Of a stretch of DNA of 64,000 bases, positions 17,046 through 27,295 are shown piece after piece. A program made the translations under genes and the position numbers. The notes beneath the pieces were generated by a model, which had not been told where the DNA came from, searched no databases, and saw only the letters and a program-made list of their open reading frames with translations. How positions within the stretch are numbered: position 1 is the first letter of the stretch; each line of letters begins with the position of its first letter. Location of the stretch: assembly GCA_000708525.1 (NCBI GenBank), contig JMRP01000007.1, positions 1 to 64,000 of the forward strand, in the 5' to 3' direction. This stretch comes from Cyanobium sp. CACIAM 14. GTDB lineage: Bacteria > Cyanobacteriota > Cyanobacteriia > PCC-6307 > Cyanobiaceae.

Positions 17046-18170
17046 TCAACCGAAGAGGCCGCCGAACAGGCCGCTCTTGTGATGGGGACGCTGACCCTTG
17101 CGAGTGTGGTGACCGGCCAGCTGCTCCAGGAGTTCCCGCTCCTCGCCGCTGAGCCGGGTGGGCAGCTGCACCTTGACGGTGAACTGATGGTTCCCGCGGG
17201 CCACCGGATTGCCCAGCCGGGGCACTCCCTTGCCCTGCAGGGTGATCACCGCGCCGGGTTGGGTGCCGGCGGGGATCTCCAGCTGCTCGTGGCCGTCCAC
17301 GGTCTCCACCTCGATGGTGTCCCCAAGGATCGCCTGGAGGTAGTTGAGGGACACCTCGGAATGGATCGTGACCCCGTCGCGGCGCAGGTTGGGATGGGAC
17401 TGGACGGCAAGGAAGACGTAGAGATCGCCCGCCGGGCCGCCCCTCTGGCCGGCATTGCCCTCCTGGCCCACCCGCAGCCGCGTGCCGGAATCGACCCCGG
17501 CGGGAATGTTGATCCGCAGTTTCTTGCGCACCTGCTGCAGCCCTTGGCCTCCGCAGGCAGGGCAGGGATCGGCGATCACCTGACCGGTACCCTCGCAGCT
17601 GGGGCAGGGCGCCACCTGGGTGAAGCTGCCGAAGGGCGTGCGGGTGGCCCGCCGCACCTGGCCGGCACCGCCGCAGGTGCCACAGGTGGTGGGACCGCTG
17701 CCGGCCTTGGCACCCGAACCGCTGCAGGTGGTGCAGGTTTCCAGATGGCGGATCTGAACGTCCTTCTCGCAACCGAAGACGGCTTCGCTGAAGCTGATGG
17801 TGAGGTCCAGGCGCAGGTCGTCCCCCTGGCGGGGCCCGCGGCGGCGCGCGCCGCCACCGGCAGCTCCGGCGGCACCGCCGAACCCGCTGAAGAAGGTCTC
17901 GAAGAGGTCGGCGAAGCCCCCCATGTCCCCCATGTCGGGCATGCCGCCACCGCCTCCCAGGCCGGCCTCGCCGAACTGGTCGTAGCGGGCCCGGGCCTGG
18001 GGATCGCTGAGAACTTCGTAGGCCCTACCGATCTCCTTGAACCGCTCCTCGGCGCCGGGATCCTTGTTGACATCGGGGTGGTACTGACGGGCCAGCCGCC
18101 GGTAGGCCTTCTTGAGACTGTCGGCGTCGACGTCCCGGCTGACCCCGAGAAGGTCGTAGAAGTCGGCCAT
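17046..18170 (-). CDS. dnaJ: chaperone DnaJ, type I
   Basis: The 374-residue co-chaperone begins with a J domain (residues 1-70) containing the HPD motif (YHPDVNKD). A Gly-rich linker with [15 protein letters not shown] follows. There are four CxxCxGxG zinc motifs ([32 protein letters not shown]), then the substrate-binding C-terminal domains. It stimulates DnaK ATPase and delivers clients. Its ATG overlaps the grpE stop (TGATG), giving coupled translation. The extreme C-terminus is short and basic ([10 protein letters not shown]). Confidence 0.97.
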   Translation of the reverse strand: MADFYDLLGVSRDVDADSLKKAYRRLARQYHPDVNKDPGAEERFKEIGRAYEVLSDPQARARYDQFGEAGLGGGGGMPDMGDMGGFADLFETFFSGFGGAAGAAGGGARRRGPRQGDDLRLDLTISFSEAVFGCEKDVQIRHLETCTTCSGSGAKAGSGPTTCGTCGGAGQVRRATRTPFGSFTQVAPCPSCEGTGQVIADPCPACGGQGLQQVRKKLRINIPAGVDSGTRLRVGQEGNAGQRGGPAGDLYVFLAVQSHPNLRRDGVTIHSEVSLNYLQAILGDTIEVETVDGHEQLEIPAGTQPGAVITLQGKGVPRLGNPVARGNHQFTVKVQLPTRLSGEERELLEQLAGHHTRKGQRPHHKSGLFGGLFG

Positions 18171-18919
18171 CAGCCGTCCAGCTCCCCGCCGCCGGACGTC
18201 GGGGAGTCGGAGGAGCGGACCTCACCCCCAGGACCGGGACCCATCGACACCTTCACCAGGGCATGCCGCAGCACGCGACCGTTGAGGTGGTAGCCCCGCT
18301 GCAGCTCCTCGATCACCACGTCCTCGGGATGATGCTCACTGGGTTCGCGCAGCACGGCTTCGTGCAGTTTGGGGTCGAAGGGTTCACCTTCCACCCGCAT
18401 CGGTGACACACCGAGCTGCTTGAACACATCGACCAGCTGCTTGTACAGATTCTGATAGCTCCGGTGCAGGCTCTGGGCCTCCTCGCTCTGGGGATTGAGC
18501 TGCTGCCGGGCGCGATCGAAGTTGTCGACGACCGGCAGAATCTCGGTGAGGGTGGTGCAGGTGATGTGCAGGCGCTGCTCGTCCTGATCACGGCTCTGGC
18601 GCTTGCGGAAGTTGTCGAAATCGGCCGCAATGCGCATGTACTGGCTCTTGAGTGCCTCGTTCTCGCTGCGCAGAGCGGCGAGTTCGGATTCGAACTGCGC
18701 CATCCGATCGGAGCCAGCGGCGGGGTCCGAAGGCGTCTCGACGGAGGTGTCGCCGCTGGCCTGCGCTGGGTCACCCCCAAGAGCTGACGTCACCGGGTCC
18801 GCCCCACCAGCGGTCGTGGCCTGCAGATCCTCGAGGAGGGTCTCGACCCGGGCTGCATCGACCGTGCCCTCCTGGGGATCGATCCGGTCCTCGTGGGCAG
18901 GGGTGGTTTCGCCGGTCAT
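18170..18919 (-). CDS. grpE: nucleotide exchange factor GrpE
   Basis: The 249-residue DnaK exchange factor has a long acidic, low-complexity N-terminus (about 75 residues). A coiled-coil helix follows ([20 protein letters not shown]), then the conserved [16 protein letters not shown] and the C-terminal beta domain ending [20 protein letters not shown]. It is the first gene of a minus-strand heat-shock run followed by dnaJ. No CIRCE inverted repeat is seen in the 109 bp separating it from the divergent pilB. The long N-terminus is usual for cyanobacterial GrpE. Confidence 0.96.
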   Translation of the reverse strand: MTGETTPAHEDRIDPQEGTVDAARVETLLEDLQATTAGGADPVTSALGGDPAQASGDTSVETPSDPAAGSDRMAQFESELAALRSENEALKSQYMRIAADFDNFRKRQSRDQDEQRLHITCTTLTEILPVVDNFDRARQQLNPQSEEAQSLHRSYQNLYKQLVDVFKQLGVSPMRVEGEPFDPKLHEAVLREPSEHHPEDVVIEELQRGYHLNGRVLRHALVKVSMGPGPGGEVRSSDSPTSGGGELDG

Positions 18920-19028
18920 GCGTTCTGGCAGAGCTCTCAGATCCCGTTATGTTGAATGCCCAGCAGCCCACCCCACAAGCGGCGGAAGCCCGCACCTTCA
19001 CCGGCTTCCCTCCCCAAAGTCCCTTTCC

Positions 19029-20486
19029 ATGCAACCCGAAAGCCTCACCCAGCGTCCTCAGGTCAACGGAACGGAACCCACCTCCCTCTTCCACGATCTC
19101 GATCTGGGTCAGGCCACCACCGTCCAGCCCCAGCGGGCGGCCGAGACCGAGGATCTCGAAGCCAGCAGCTCGGGCGATGGCGTTTCGCCTGTCATGAGCC
19201 TGGTGGACCGCATCCTGATCGAGTCCCTCACCACCGGCACCAGCGACGTCCACGTCGAACCCCAGGAGGACGGACTGCTGATCCGCTTCCGCCAGGACGG
19301 GGTGCTGCGCAGCATCGACAAGCTTCCCCGGACCCTGGTCCCGGCGGTGACGTCGCGCTTCAAGATCATGGCCGATCTGGACATCGCCGAACGGCGGCTG
19401 CCCCAGGACGGCAGGATCCGCCGCAACTTCCGCGGGCGCACCATGGATTTCAGGGTCAGCACCCTGCCCGGCCGCTATGGCGAGAAGATCGTGCTCCGAC
19501 TGCTGGACAGCGGCGCCACCCAGCTCGGTCTGGACAGCCTCATCACCGACCTGGACGCCCGCAAGACGCTGCGGGACATCGGCTCCAAGCCCTTCGGCAT
19601 GATCCTTGTCACCGGACCCACCGGCTCCGGCAAATCCACCACCCTCTACGCCCTGCTCTCCGAGCGCAACGACCCTTCGATCAACATCTCCACGGTCGAG
19701 GATCCGATCGAGTACACCCTCCAGGGGATCACCCAGACCCAGGTGAACCGGGAGAAGGGCTACGACTTCAGTTCCGCCCTGCGGGCCTTCATGCGGCAGG
19801 ACCCGGACGTGCTGCTGGTGGGGGAGACCCGCGACCTGGAAACCGCCCGCACGGCCATCGAAGCGGCCCTGACCGGCCACCTCGTGCTCACCACCCTTCA
19901 CTGCAACGATGCGGCGAGTGCCTTCGCCCGGCTCGATGAGATGGGTGTGGAACCCTTCCTGGTGAGCGCCTCGCTCCTCGGGATCGTCTCCCAGCGACTG
20001 GTGCGGCGTCTCTGCGGGGAATGCCGGGTGTCCTACCACCCCAACCCCGGCGAGCTGGCCCGCTTCGGCCTGGTGGCCAGCGATGAGAGCGACATCACCT
20101 TCTACCGCGCCAACACGGTCCAGCCGGGAACGGAGGGCTGCTGCAGCGCCTGCCAGGGACGGGGCTATTCCGGCCGGGTGGGTGTGTACGAGATCCTGCG
20201 CATGAACGAGAGCCTCTCCTCGGCCGTGGCCAAGCGGGCCACCACCGAAGAGCTGCGCCGGCTGGCCCTGGAGTCCGGCATGAAAACGCTGCTGGGGTAC
20301 GGCCTCGACCTGGTGCGTCAAGGGCTCACCACCCTGGATGAGGTGGAGCGCATGCTGCTCACCGATACGGGACTCGAATCGGAACGCCGCGCCCGGGCCC
20401 TGAGCACCCTCACCTGCCGCAGCTGCGGCGCCGGCCTTGAAGACGAATGGCTCGAATGTCCCTACTGTCTGAGCGTTCGCAACTGA
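19029..20486 (+). CDS. pilB: type IV pilus extension ATPase PilB (GspE/PulE family)
   Basis: The 485-residue secretion ATPase powers pilus extension. It has Walker A GPTGSGKS (residues 196-203), an Asp box near ISTVEDPIEYTLQGITQTQ, Walker B LLVGETRDLETARTAIEAA, the His box LTGHLVLTTLHCNDA and a zinc tetracysteine region (CGECRV ... CSACQGRGYSGRVGVYEIL). A second C-terminal ribbon (CRSCG ... CPYC) follows. It is shorter than typical PilB because the N-terminal MshEN region is reduced to about 50 residues. It is first in pilB-pilT-pilC, divergent from grpE. Confidence 0.92.
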   Translation: MQPESLTQRPQVNGTEPTSLFHDLDLGQATTVQPQRAAETEDLEASSSGDGVSPVMSLVDRILIESLTTGTSDVHVEPQEDGLLIRFRQDGVLRSIDKLPRTLVPAVTSRFKIMADLDIAERRLPQDGRIRRNFRGRTMDFRVSTLPGRYGEKIVLRLLDSGATQLGLDSLITDLDARKTLRDIGSKPFGMILVTGPTGSGKSTTLYALLSERNDPSINISTVEDPIEYTLQGITQTQVNREKGYDFSSALRAFMRQDPDVLLVGETRDLETARTAIEAALTGHLVLTTLHCNDAASAFARLDEMGVEPFLVSASLLGIVSQRLVRRLCGECRVSYHPNPGELARFGLVASDESDITFYRANTVQPGTEGCCSACQGRGYSGRVGVYEILRMNESLSSAVAKRATTEELRRLALESGMKTLLGYGLDLVRQGLTTLDEVERMLLTDTGLESERRARALSTLTCRSCGAGLEDEWLECPYCLSVRN

Positions 20487-20491
20487 GCTGA

Positions 20492-21568
20492 ATGGAACTT
20501 CTCATCGAAGACCTGATGCAGGAGCTGGTCAAGGAGGGCGGTAGCGATCTGCATCTTTCTGCGGGAGATCCCCCCTACGGACGCTTCAGCGGCCAGTTGC
20601 GGCCCATCGTTCAGGACACCAGACTCACCGAGGAGAGTTGCAACAAGCTGATCTTCTCGCTGCTCAACAACGCGCAGCGAAAGACCCTTGAGCAGAACTG
20701 GGAACTCGACTGCTCGTACGGTCTCCGGGGCGTGGCCCGCTTCCGGGTGAACGTGTACCGCCAGAGGGGCACCTATGCCGCCTGTCTGCGGGCTCTCGGC
20801 AACACCATCCCCAGTCTCGACAAGCTGGGTCTGCCCCCGATCGTCGAGGAGATCAGCAACAAGCCCAGGGGGCTGGTGCTGGTGACGGGCCCCACGGGGT
20901 CCGGCAAGACGACGACCCTCGCGGCCCTGATCCAGCACATCAACGCCACCCGTTCGGAACACATCCTCACCATCGAGGACCCGGTCGAATTCACCTACAA
21001 GAACGTCAAGTCGGTCATCCATCAGCGGGAACTCAACGAAGACACCCGCAGCTTCGCCAACGCCCTGAGGGCGGCTCTGCGGGAGGACCCCGACGTAATT
21101 CTGGTGGGTGAGATGCGCGACCTGGAAACCATCCAGCTGGCCATCACCGCCGCGGAGACCGGTCACCTCGTCTTCGGCACCCTGCACACGAGCTCGGCTT
21201 CCCAGACGGTCGACCGGATGGTGGACGTGTTCCCCGCCGGCCAGCAGACCCAGATCCGGGTGCAACTCAGCGGCAGTCTGCTGGCGGTCTTCTCCCAGAC
21301 CCTCTGCAGGAGCGCCCAGCCCAGCAACGGGGCTTTCGGACGGGTGATGGCCCAGGAAATCATGATCAACACCCCCGCCATCGCCAACCTGATCCGGGAA
21401 GGCAAGAGTTCCCAGATCTATTCCCAGATCCAGACGGGTGCCAACCAGGGCATGCAGACCCTTGATCGGGCCCTGGCCAACCTGGTGGAGGAAGGCAAGG
21501 TGACCCGCGAGGAGGCTCTCCAGAAAACCACCAAACCCGACGAGCTGATCAGGCTTCTCGACCGATGA
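20492..21568 (+). CDS. pilT: type IV pilus retraction ATPase PilT
   Basis: The 358-residue hexameric ATPase depolymerises the pilus for twitching and DNA uptake. It has the N-terminal PAS-like domain (GGSDLHLSAGDPPYGRFSG), Walker A GPTGSGKTTTLAALI, IEDPVEFTYKNVKSVIHQRE, Walker B DVILVGEMRDLETIQLAITAAETG and the LHTSSASQTVDRMVDVFP block. A C-terminal AIANLIREGKSSQIYSQIQT (AIRNLIRE-like) is the retraction-specific motif. It is 5 bp downstream of pilB and intact, unlike the following pilC. Confidence 0.96.
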   Translation: MELLIEDLMQELVKEGGSDLHLSAGDPPYGRFSGQLRPIVQDTRLTEESCNKLIFSLLNNAQRKTLEQNWELDCSYGLRGVARFRVNVYRQRGTYAACLRALGNTIPSLDKLGLPPIVEEISNKPRGLVLVTGPTGSGKTTTLAALIQHINATRSEHILTIEDPVEFTYKNVKSVIHQRELNEDTRSFANALRAALREDPDVILVGEMRDLETIQLAITAAETGHLVFGTLHTSSASQTVDRMVDVFPAGQQTQIRVQLSGSLLAVFSQTLCRSAQPSNGAFGRVMAQEIMINTPAIANLIREGKSSQIYSQIQTGANQGMQTLDRALANLVEEGKVTREEALQKTTKPDELIRLLDR

Positions 21569-21623
21569 GCTCGCCGGGCTTTCCCCCGCCTGAGCCCCAG
21601 CCCCCTTCCAGCCGCACGCAGCG

Positions 21624-22878
21624 ATGACTGCCTTCGTCGTCACCTACACCACCAAGTCCGGCCAGCGCCGGGAGATGACCCTGAATGCCGACAATCCCTC
21701 CATGGCCAGGAGGGAACTGCGCCGGCGGGGCATCCTTGCGACCACCCTGGTGCGGAAGGAGACCCCCCCGGATCCCCCAGGGAACGGGTACGAAGGGTGG
21801 GTCCTCCGTCTCGGGGCTGCTGGCCGATCTGCTCGAGGGGCCGGTGACCATCCGCGACAAGGCCCTCTTCGCCAACAAGCTCTCCGCCCTGGTGGATGCG
21901 GGTGTGCCGATCCTGCGCAGTCTCGACCTGCTGCGGATTCAGCAGCGCTCCAAGAAGATGCGTCAGGCCCTCACGGGGATGACTCAGGACGTCAACCAGG
22001 GGGACAGCCTCGGCAACTCGATGCGTCGATGGCCCAAGGTCTTCGACAACCTCAGCATCGCCATGGTGGAAGCCGGCGAGGCGGGTGGTGTGCTCGACGA
22101 GACTCTCAAGCGCCTGGCCAAGCTGCTGGAGGACAACGCCAAACTCCAGAACCAGATCAAGGGCGCCATGGGTTACCCGGTCACCGTGCTGGTGATCGCG
22201 ATCGCGGTGTTCCTCGGCATGACCATCTTCCTGATCCCGACCTTTTCCAGCGTCTTCGCCCAGCTGGGTGCGGAATTGCCGTTGTTCACCAGGATGATGC
22301 TCGCCATCAGTGACTTCCTGCGCTCCTGGCGGGCGCTGATCCTGCTGGGGGTGCTCGTCTCGATCGCCTTCTGGCTGGTATCGATCTACAACACCCCGAT
22401 CGGCCGACGGCAGATCGATGGCTTGCTTCTCAAGCTTCCCCTGTTCGGAGAACTGCTTGAGAAAACAGCCAGTGCCCAGTTCTGCCGCACCCTCAGTTCC
22501 CTTTCCAAAGCCGGGGTTCCCATCCTTCTGTCCCTTGAGATCGTGAGAGAGACGACCACCAATTCCGTGATCGCCGATGCCATCAGCTCCTCCAGGACCG
22601 AAGTCAGCGAAGGCATGCCGCTGAGTGCAGCTCTGCGCATGAAGAACGTCTTCCCGGAGATGTGCGTGAACATGCTCGCGATCGGCGAGGAGACCGGAGA
22701 GATGGATGCCATGCTCTCCAAAGTGGCTGACTTCTACGAAGATGAGGTGACCGCCATGGTCAAGGCGCTGACCTCCATGCTCGAGCCGGCCATGATCGTG
22801 CTCGTGGGCATCATCGTGGGATCCGTGTTGCTGGCGATGTATCTGCCGATGTTCTCGATCTACGAGCACATCCGCTGA
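21624..22878 (+). pseudogene. pilC: type IV pilus platform protein PilC, interrupted by a +1 frameshift
   Basis: The N-terminal 49 residues (MTAFVVTYTTKSGQRREMTL, ending TLVRKET) lie in one frame. The rest lies one frame over: SGLLADLLEGPVTIRDKALF, the first GspF domain with FANKLSALVDAGVPILRSLD, membrane helices and the second domain with FCRTLSSLSKAGVPILLSLE, ending at 22878. The switch falls at a run of seven C at 21763-21769. Removing one C joins the halves cleanly as ...ETPRIPQGTGTKGGSSVSG.... PilC is the inner-membrane platform for PilB and PilT. It may be a true lesion, a slippage-switchable tract or a sequencing error. An ATG at 21685 could start the second frame alone. Confidence 0.85.
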
Positions 22879-24149
22879 GCGCCCAGGGCCCGTCCTGCCA
22901 GCCAGCCCGAACTCCAGCAGTGCTGGAAGTTGAACCCCCCCGTCACGCCGTCGACATCGAGGAGCTCGCCCACCAGATGCAGGCCGGGGCAGCGTCGGCT
23001 CTCCATCGTGGCCAGATTCACCTCCGCCAGGGGAACGCCCCCCGCGGTCACGAACTCCTCCCCGAAAGGCCCCCGGCCGGCGATCCGGTAGCGGCTGTTC
23101 CGCAGGGCGGTGATCAGCGCCTGCTCGCCCCGGCGGGGCAGATCGGCCCAGCGCAGCTCGGCGCCAAGCCCGTGGCGCTCGAGCAGATGCCGCCAGAGAC
23201 GTCGGCTGAGATCGGGCCAGGGGCGCCAGTTGCCCAGCAGACGGCGGGCCTGGTCGCGACGCGCCTCGGCGAACCATCGCTCCAGCTCCGCAGGCGGGCG
23301 GCCACCACTCCAGTCGACCCGGAGCTCGGCACGGTAGCGGCACATCCGCAGGTCCCGGGCCGCGAAGGCGGTGAGCCTCAGGAGGGCCGGACCGCTCAGC
23401 CCCCGGTGGGTGATCAGCACGGCCCCCCGCTGGCGCAGGTGCGCGTCCCTGGGCGGGGGCGGGGAACCCTCCGCCGCTGGCGGCAGCAGGAGCTCCAGCT
23501 GGACCGGGTCCATGGCCACGCCGGCCAGGTCCGCCAGGGGGTGATCCCCCAGGCTGAGGGAGAACAGGGAAGGCACCGGCTCCACCAGGCCATGGCCCAG
23601 GGAGGTGGCGATCCGATGGCCACTGGGGTGGCTCCCCGTCGCCAGCACGAGGCGTTCGGCCAGCACCGTGGCCCCGGAGCGCAGCCTCAGCCGGAAACCA
23701 CCGCCCTCCAGGGCTTCCGCCGCCTGGCCGGCCTGCCCCGTGTGCACCGCCACCCCGGCGCGGATCGCCGCCTGGCGGAGGGCGTCCACCACCGATTCGG
23801 AGCGATTGCTGCAGGGAAACATTCGCCCATCGGGCTCTTCCACCAGCTGGAGCCCGCGGGCCTCGAACCAGGCCACGGTGTCGCCGCTGGCGAAACGCGA
23901 GAAGGGACCGCGCAGGGCCCGGCCGCCACGCGGGTAATGCTCCGCCAGCACCCGGGGATCCCAGCAGGCATGGGTGACGTTGCAGCGGCCACCGCCGCTG
24001 ATCCGCACCTTGTGCAGCGGCTCGGACGTGGACTCCAGCACGATCACGCCGCCGCCGGCCGTTCCGACCGCTTCCGCCGCGGTGATCGCGGCCATGAAGC
24101 CGGCGGGACCACCCCCCAGCACCAGCACGGACGCACGGCTGGGCAGCAT
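22860..24149 (-). CDS. FAD-dependent oxidoreductase, HI0933/BaiN family
   Basis: This 429-residue flavoprotein has the Rossmann motif VLVLGGGPAGFMAAITAAEA, the family signature KVRISGGGRCNVTHAC, GRMFPCSNRSESVVDALR and LATGSHPSGHRIATSLGHG. A C-terminal FAD block has FVTAGGVPLAEVNLATMESR and VTGGFNFQHCWSSGWLAGR. The HI0933 family is widespread, but its substrate is generally unknown. The ATG at 24149 is only 6 bp from the divergent dusA ATG. The 3' end overlaps pilC by 19 nt. Confidence 0.9.
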   Translation of the reverse strand: MLPSRASVLVLGGGPAGFMAAITAAEAVGTAGGGVIVLESTSEPLHKVRISGGGRCNVTHACWDPRVLAEHYPRGGRALRGPFSRFASGDTVAWFEARGLQLVEEPDGRMFPCSNRSESVVDALRQAAIRAGVAVHTGQAGQAAEALEGGGFRLRLRSGATVLAERLVLATGSHPSGHRIATSLGHGLVEPVPSLFSLSLGDHPLADLAGVAMDPVQLELLLPPAAEGSPPPPRDAHLRQRGAVLITHRGLSGPALLRLTAFAARDLRMCRYRAELRVDWSGGRPPAELERWFAEARRDQARRLLGNWRPWPDLSRRLWRHLLERHGLGAELRWADLPRRGEQALITALRNSRYRIAGRGPFGEEFVTAGGVPLAEVNLATMESRRCPGLHLVGELLDVDGVTGGFNFQHCWSSGWLAGRALGAQRMCS

Positions 24150-24155
24150 GGAGCC

Positions 24156-25178
24156 ATGGAGCACAACTACCGCTTCAGTGTGGCGCCCATGCTCGACTGC
24201 ACGGATCGGCACTTCCGGGTGCTGATGCGCCAGATCAGCCGGCACTGCCTGCTCTACACCGAGATGGTGGTGGCCCGGGCCCTGCACCACATCGCCCGTG
24301 GCGGCGCCGCCGCGGGCCTGGGGGAACGGCAGCGTCGACTCGAGCGGCTGCTGGGGTTCGATCCGATCGAGCGGCCCCTGGCGCTGCAGCTCGGCGGCGA
24401 CGACCCGGAGCTGCTGGCGGATGCCGCCCGCATGGGGGCCGACTGGGGGTATGACGAGATCAACCTGAACGTGGGCTGCCCCAGCGAAAAGGTGCAGCTG
24501 GGGCGGTTCGGTGCCTGTCTGATGGCGGAGCCGGAGCGGGTGGCCCGCTGCGTGGAGGCCATGGCGACGGCCACGACGCTGACGGTGACCGTGAAGCACC
24601 GCATCGGCATCGACGAGCGGGACTCCTACGAGGAACTGCTGGCCTTCGTGGACACGGTGGCCTCAGCCGGCGCCGGCCGGTTCGCCGTCCATGCCCGCAA
24701 GGCCTGGCTGAACGGTCTCGACCCGAAGCAGAACCGCACGATCCCTCCCTTGCGCTGGGATCTGGTGCAGCGGCTCAAGCAGGAGCGCCCCCACCTGAGG
24801 ATCGAGCTCAACGGTGGGCTCCAGGAGCTGGGTTCCTGCCAGGAACAGCTCTCCTGGGCAGACGGTGTGATGGTGGGTCGGGCGGCCTATGCCCACCCCC
24901 TGCGCTGGAAGGGGGTGGACAGGGACGTGTTCCGGGATCGGAGCGCCCCTGAGGCAAGCCCCTCGACCGTGGTGCGGGGCGTGATCCCGGCCGCCGAGCG
25001 GTGGTGCGCGGCGGACGGGCGTCTCTGGCCCATCGCGCGGCACCTGGTGCACGTGGTGGAGGGGGTCAGCGGTGCCCGCCACTGGCGGGGGTGGCTGACA
25101 AGGGAGGCGGGCCGGCGCGACGCGGGCGCCGAGGTGCTCGACGAGGCCGCCCGACTGCTGGAGGAGCGGGGCCTCTGA
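24156..25178 (+). CDS. dusA: tRNA-dihydrouridine synthase A
   Basis: The 340-residue FMN enzyme reduces uridine in the tRNA D-loop. It has FSVAPMLDCTDRHFR, LQLGGDDPELLADAARMG and the active-site stretch EINLNVGCPSEKVQLGRFGA with the catalytic Cys. It also has VKHRIGIDERDSYEEL, FAVHARKAWLNGLDPKQNR and GVMVGRAAYAHP. The AWLNGLDPKQNR segment is the DusA subfamily hallmark. The start at 24156 is chosen because MEHNYRFSVAPM follows directly; the in-frame sequence upstream is antisense to the oxidoreductase gene. Confidence 0.95.
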   Translation: MEHNYRFSVAPMLDCTDRHFRVLMRQISRHCLLYTEMVVARALHHIARGGAAAGLGERQRRLERLLGFDPIERPLALQLGGDDPELLADAARMGADWGYDEINLNVGCPSEKVQLGRFGACLMAEPERVARCVEAMATATTLTVTVKHRIGIDERDSYEELLAFVDTVASAGAGRFAVHARKAWLNGLDPKQNRTIPPLRWDLVQRLKQERPHLRIELNGGLQELGSCQEQLSWADGVMVGRAAYAHPLRWKGVDRDVFRDRSAPEASPSTVVRGVIPAAERWCAADGRLWPIARHLVHVVEGVSGARHWRGWLTREAGRRDAGAEVLDEAARLLEERGL

Positions 25179-25243
25179 GACGGCAGGGATCCGGCAGGGA
25201 GGACGAAGGCGGCGCCGGCCGGACCCTCGCCATCGATCCCGCA

Positions 25244-25747
25244 TCAATCCTGGGCAGCCCCCTCCTCCCCACCGCCGCCGCTGCGGCGACGGCGAACCCG
25301 GCCGGCCTCGAAGGAATCGCTGGCGGCACCGCCGCCGCCATAGCTCCGGTCTTCCCAGCCCCTGGCGCCGGAGCCGCGGTCGGCGCCGTACCCGCCGGCC
25401 TCACCGCCGCGGCCATAGCCGCCGCCGTAACCACCTCCACCGCCACCGCCATAGCCGCCACCGCCGTAGCCGCCCCGCCGGGGGCCACCACCGCCACCGC
25501 CGCCGCTGCGGGGTTCGGCCTTGTTGATGCGAAGGGGGCGACCCATCAGCTCGGCGCCCTGCAGCGCCTCGATGGCCCGGGTCTCCATGTCGGCATCGGC
25601 CATCTCGATGAAGGCGAAGCCGCGCTTGCGACCGGTGTCGCGCTCGAGCGGCAGCGAGCAGTTGACCACTTCTCCGTAGGGCGCGAACAGCTCTGCTACG
25701 TCTTCCTGTTCGGCGCGGAAGGGAAGATTGCCGACGAAGATACTCAC
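25244..25747 (-). CDS. rbp: glycine-rich RNA-binding protein (RRM family)
   Basis: The 167-residue protein has one RNA recognition motif with RNP2 (IFVGNL) at the very N-terminus and RNP1 (RKRGFAFIEM) around residue 42. A long Gly/Tyr/Arg-rich tail (residues about 85-150) is built from GGYGGG-type repeats. Cyanobacterial Rbp proteins are often cold-induced and affect mRNA localisation or stability. It starts with GTG at 25747, giving MSIFVGNLPF. The low-complexity tail is encoded by a CCGCCAC-type repeat tract at about 25400-25510. Confidence 0.93.
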   Translation of the reverse strand: MSIFVGNLPFRAEQEDVAELFAPYGEVVNCSLPLERDTGRKRGFAFIEMADADMETRAIEALQGAELMGRPLRINKAEPRSGGGGGGGPRRGGYGGGGYGGGGGGGYGGGYGRGGEAGGYGADRGSGARGWEDRSYGGGGAASDSFEAGRVRRRRSGGGGEEGAAQD

Positions 25748-25814
25748 TGACCGATGCGGGGGAACTGAGGGGCGGAGGACCGTGGCGCGCGCGGGCGCCT
25801 GCAACGGTCCAAGA

Positions 25815-27257
25815 CTAAGACCGGGACGCCTGATTCTCCCGTCCCGCGGCGGAGTCTTCCCCGATCCCCTCCAGGCGGCCCCGCGCCCGCCGCAGCTGTT
25901 CCGCCACCCGGCTGAAGCCGGTGCCGCCCTCACTGACCCGGGCCGCCACCACCTGCCGCGGCGCGATCACCGCATGGATGTCCGCCTCGAAGGTGGGATG
26001 CAGCTCCCTCCAGCGCTCCAGCGGCAGCTCCGCCAGCAGAAGCCGCTGCTGCAGACAGTCCTTCACCAGGCCGCCCACCAGCTGATAGGCCTCCCGGAAC
26101 GGCACGCCCCGGGCCACCAGATAGTCGGCCACATCGGTGGCGTTGGAATAATCGGCGGCCACGGCGGCCTCCAGCCGGGCCGGCCGGAAGACGAGCCCCT
26201 CCTCGAACAGGACCGCCATCGCCTCGAGGCAGTCGAGGCAGGTCCGCACCCCGTCGAACAGGGCCTCCTTGTCTTCCTGGAAGTCCTTGTTGTAGGCCAG
26301 GGGCAGGCCCTTGATCATGGTCAGCAGCCCCATCAGATGGCCGAACACCCGCCCGCTCTTGCCGCGCACCAGTTCAGGGACGTCGGGATTCTTCTTCTGG
26401 GGCATCAGGCTGCTGCCGGTCGCGCAGCGATCGGTGAGTTCCACGAACCCGAACTCCTCGCTGGCCCAGAGGATCACCTCCTCCGCCAGGCGGCTGAGAT
26501 GCACCATCACCAGGGACAGGGCCGCCATGGTCTCCACGGTGAAGTCCCGGTCGCTCACCGCATCGAGGCTGTTGCTGTAGATCGCCTCGAAGCCGAGTTC
26601 CTCGGCGGTCTGGCGCCGGTCGATCGGCACCGGCGTTCCCGCCAGGGCCGCCGCCCCGAGGGGGCAGACGTTGACGCGGCGCCGCACGTCGGCGAGGCGC
26701 TGCCGGTCCCGCTCGGCCATCTCCACGTAGGCGAGCAGGTGATGGGCCAGGCAGAGCGGCTGGGCCCGCTGCAGATGGGTGTAGCCGGGAATCAGCGTGT
26801 CGGCATGGGCCTCGGCCTGGCTGAGCAGGGCCCGCTCGAAGCGGACCAGCGCCGTATCGATCGCATCGATCCGCCGCCGCAGCCAGAGGCGCAGGTCGGT
26901 GCCCACCTGATCGTTGCGGCTGCGGCCCGTGTGCAGCTTCTTGCCGAGGGGACCGAGCAGGGCGATCAGCCTCCGCTCTACGGCGAAGTGGACGTCCTCG
27001 GCCTCCAGACCCGGGTTGAAGCTGCCGGCGGCCGCCTCGGCGCGGATGATCTCCAGGCCCTCGATCAGCCGCTGGGCCTCCTCCGCCGTGATCACACCAC
27101 AGCGGCCCAGCATGCGGGCGTGGGCCACCGAGCCATCGAGATCCTCCTGGAGCAGGAGGATGTCGAAACCGATCGAAGCATTGAACCGTTCGATGGCCGG
27201 ATGCAGACCCTGCTCGAAGCGATCGCTCCAGGTGGAAGGGGTGGGGTCGGCGGCCAT
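25815..27257 (-). CDS. argH: argininosuccinate lyase
   Basis: The 480-residue homotetrameric lyase makes the last step of arginine synthesis, splitting argininosuccinate into arginine and fumarate. Signature blocks are [58 protein letters not shown] and the fumarase-superfamily loop [20 protein letters not shown]. Length and motifs are normal. GTG-ATG codons stack at 27260/27257; the ATG is used. It lies 67 bp upstream of rbp on the same strand. Confidence 0.97.
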   Translation of the reverse strand: MAADPTPSTWSDRFEQGLHPAIERFNASIGFDILLLQEDLDGSVAHARMLGRCGVITAEEAQRLIEGLEIIRAEAAAGSFNPGLEAEDVHFAVERRLIALLGPLGKKLHTGRSRNDQVGTDLRLWLRRRIDAIDTALVRFERALLSQAEAHADTLIPGYTHLQRAQPLCLAHHLLAYVEMAERDRQRLADVRRRVNVCPLGAAALAGTPVPIDRRQTAEELGFEAIYSNSLDAVSDRDFTVETMAALSLVMVHLSRLAEEVILWASEEFGFVELTDRCATGSSLMPQKKNPDVPELVRGKSGRVFGHLMGLLTMIKGLPLAYNKDFQEDKEALFDGVRTCLDCLEAMAVLFEEGLVFRPARLEAAVAADYSNATDVADYLVARGVPFREAYQLVGGLVKDCLQQRLLLAELPLERWRELHPTFEADIHAVIAPRQVVAARVSEGGTGFSRVAEQLRRARGRLEGIGEDSAAGRENQASRS

Positions 27258-27295
27258 CACGGAATCCCTGGCAGCCCCTCAGCTTGCCATTCGTC

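Noticed and set aside
18920-19028. CIRCE or other heat-shock operator upstream of grpE
   Set aside because: No TTAGCACTC/GAGTGCTAA inverted repeat is present in the gap.
25400-25510. Possible CRISPR-like or minisatellite repeat
   Set aside because: The repetition is explained by Gly-rich codons in the Rbp tail; units are irregular and lack spacers.
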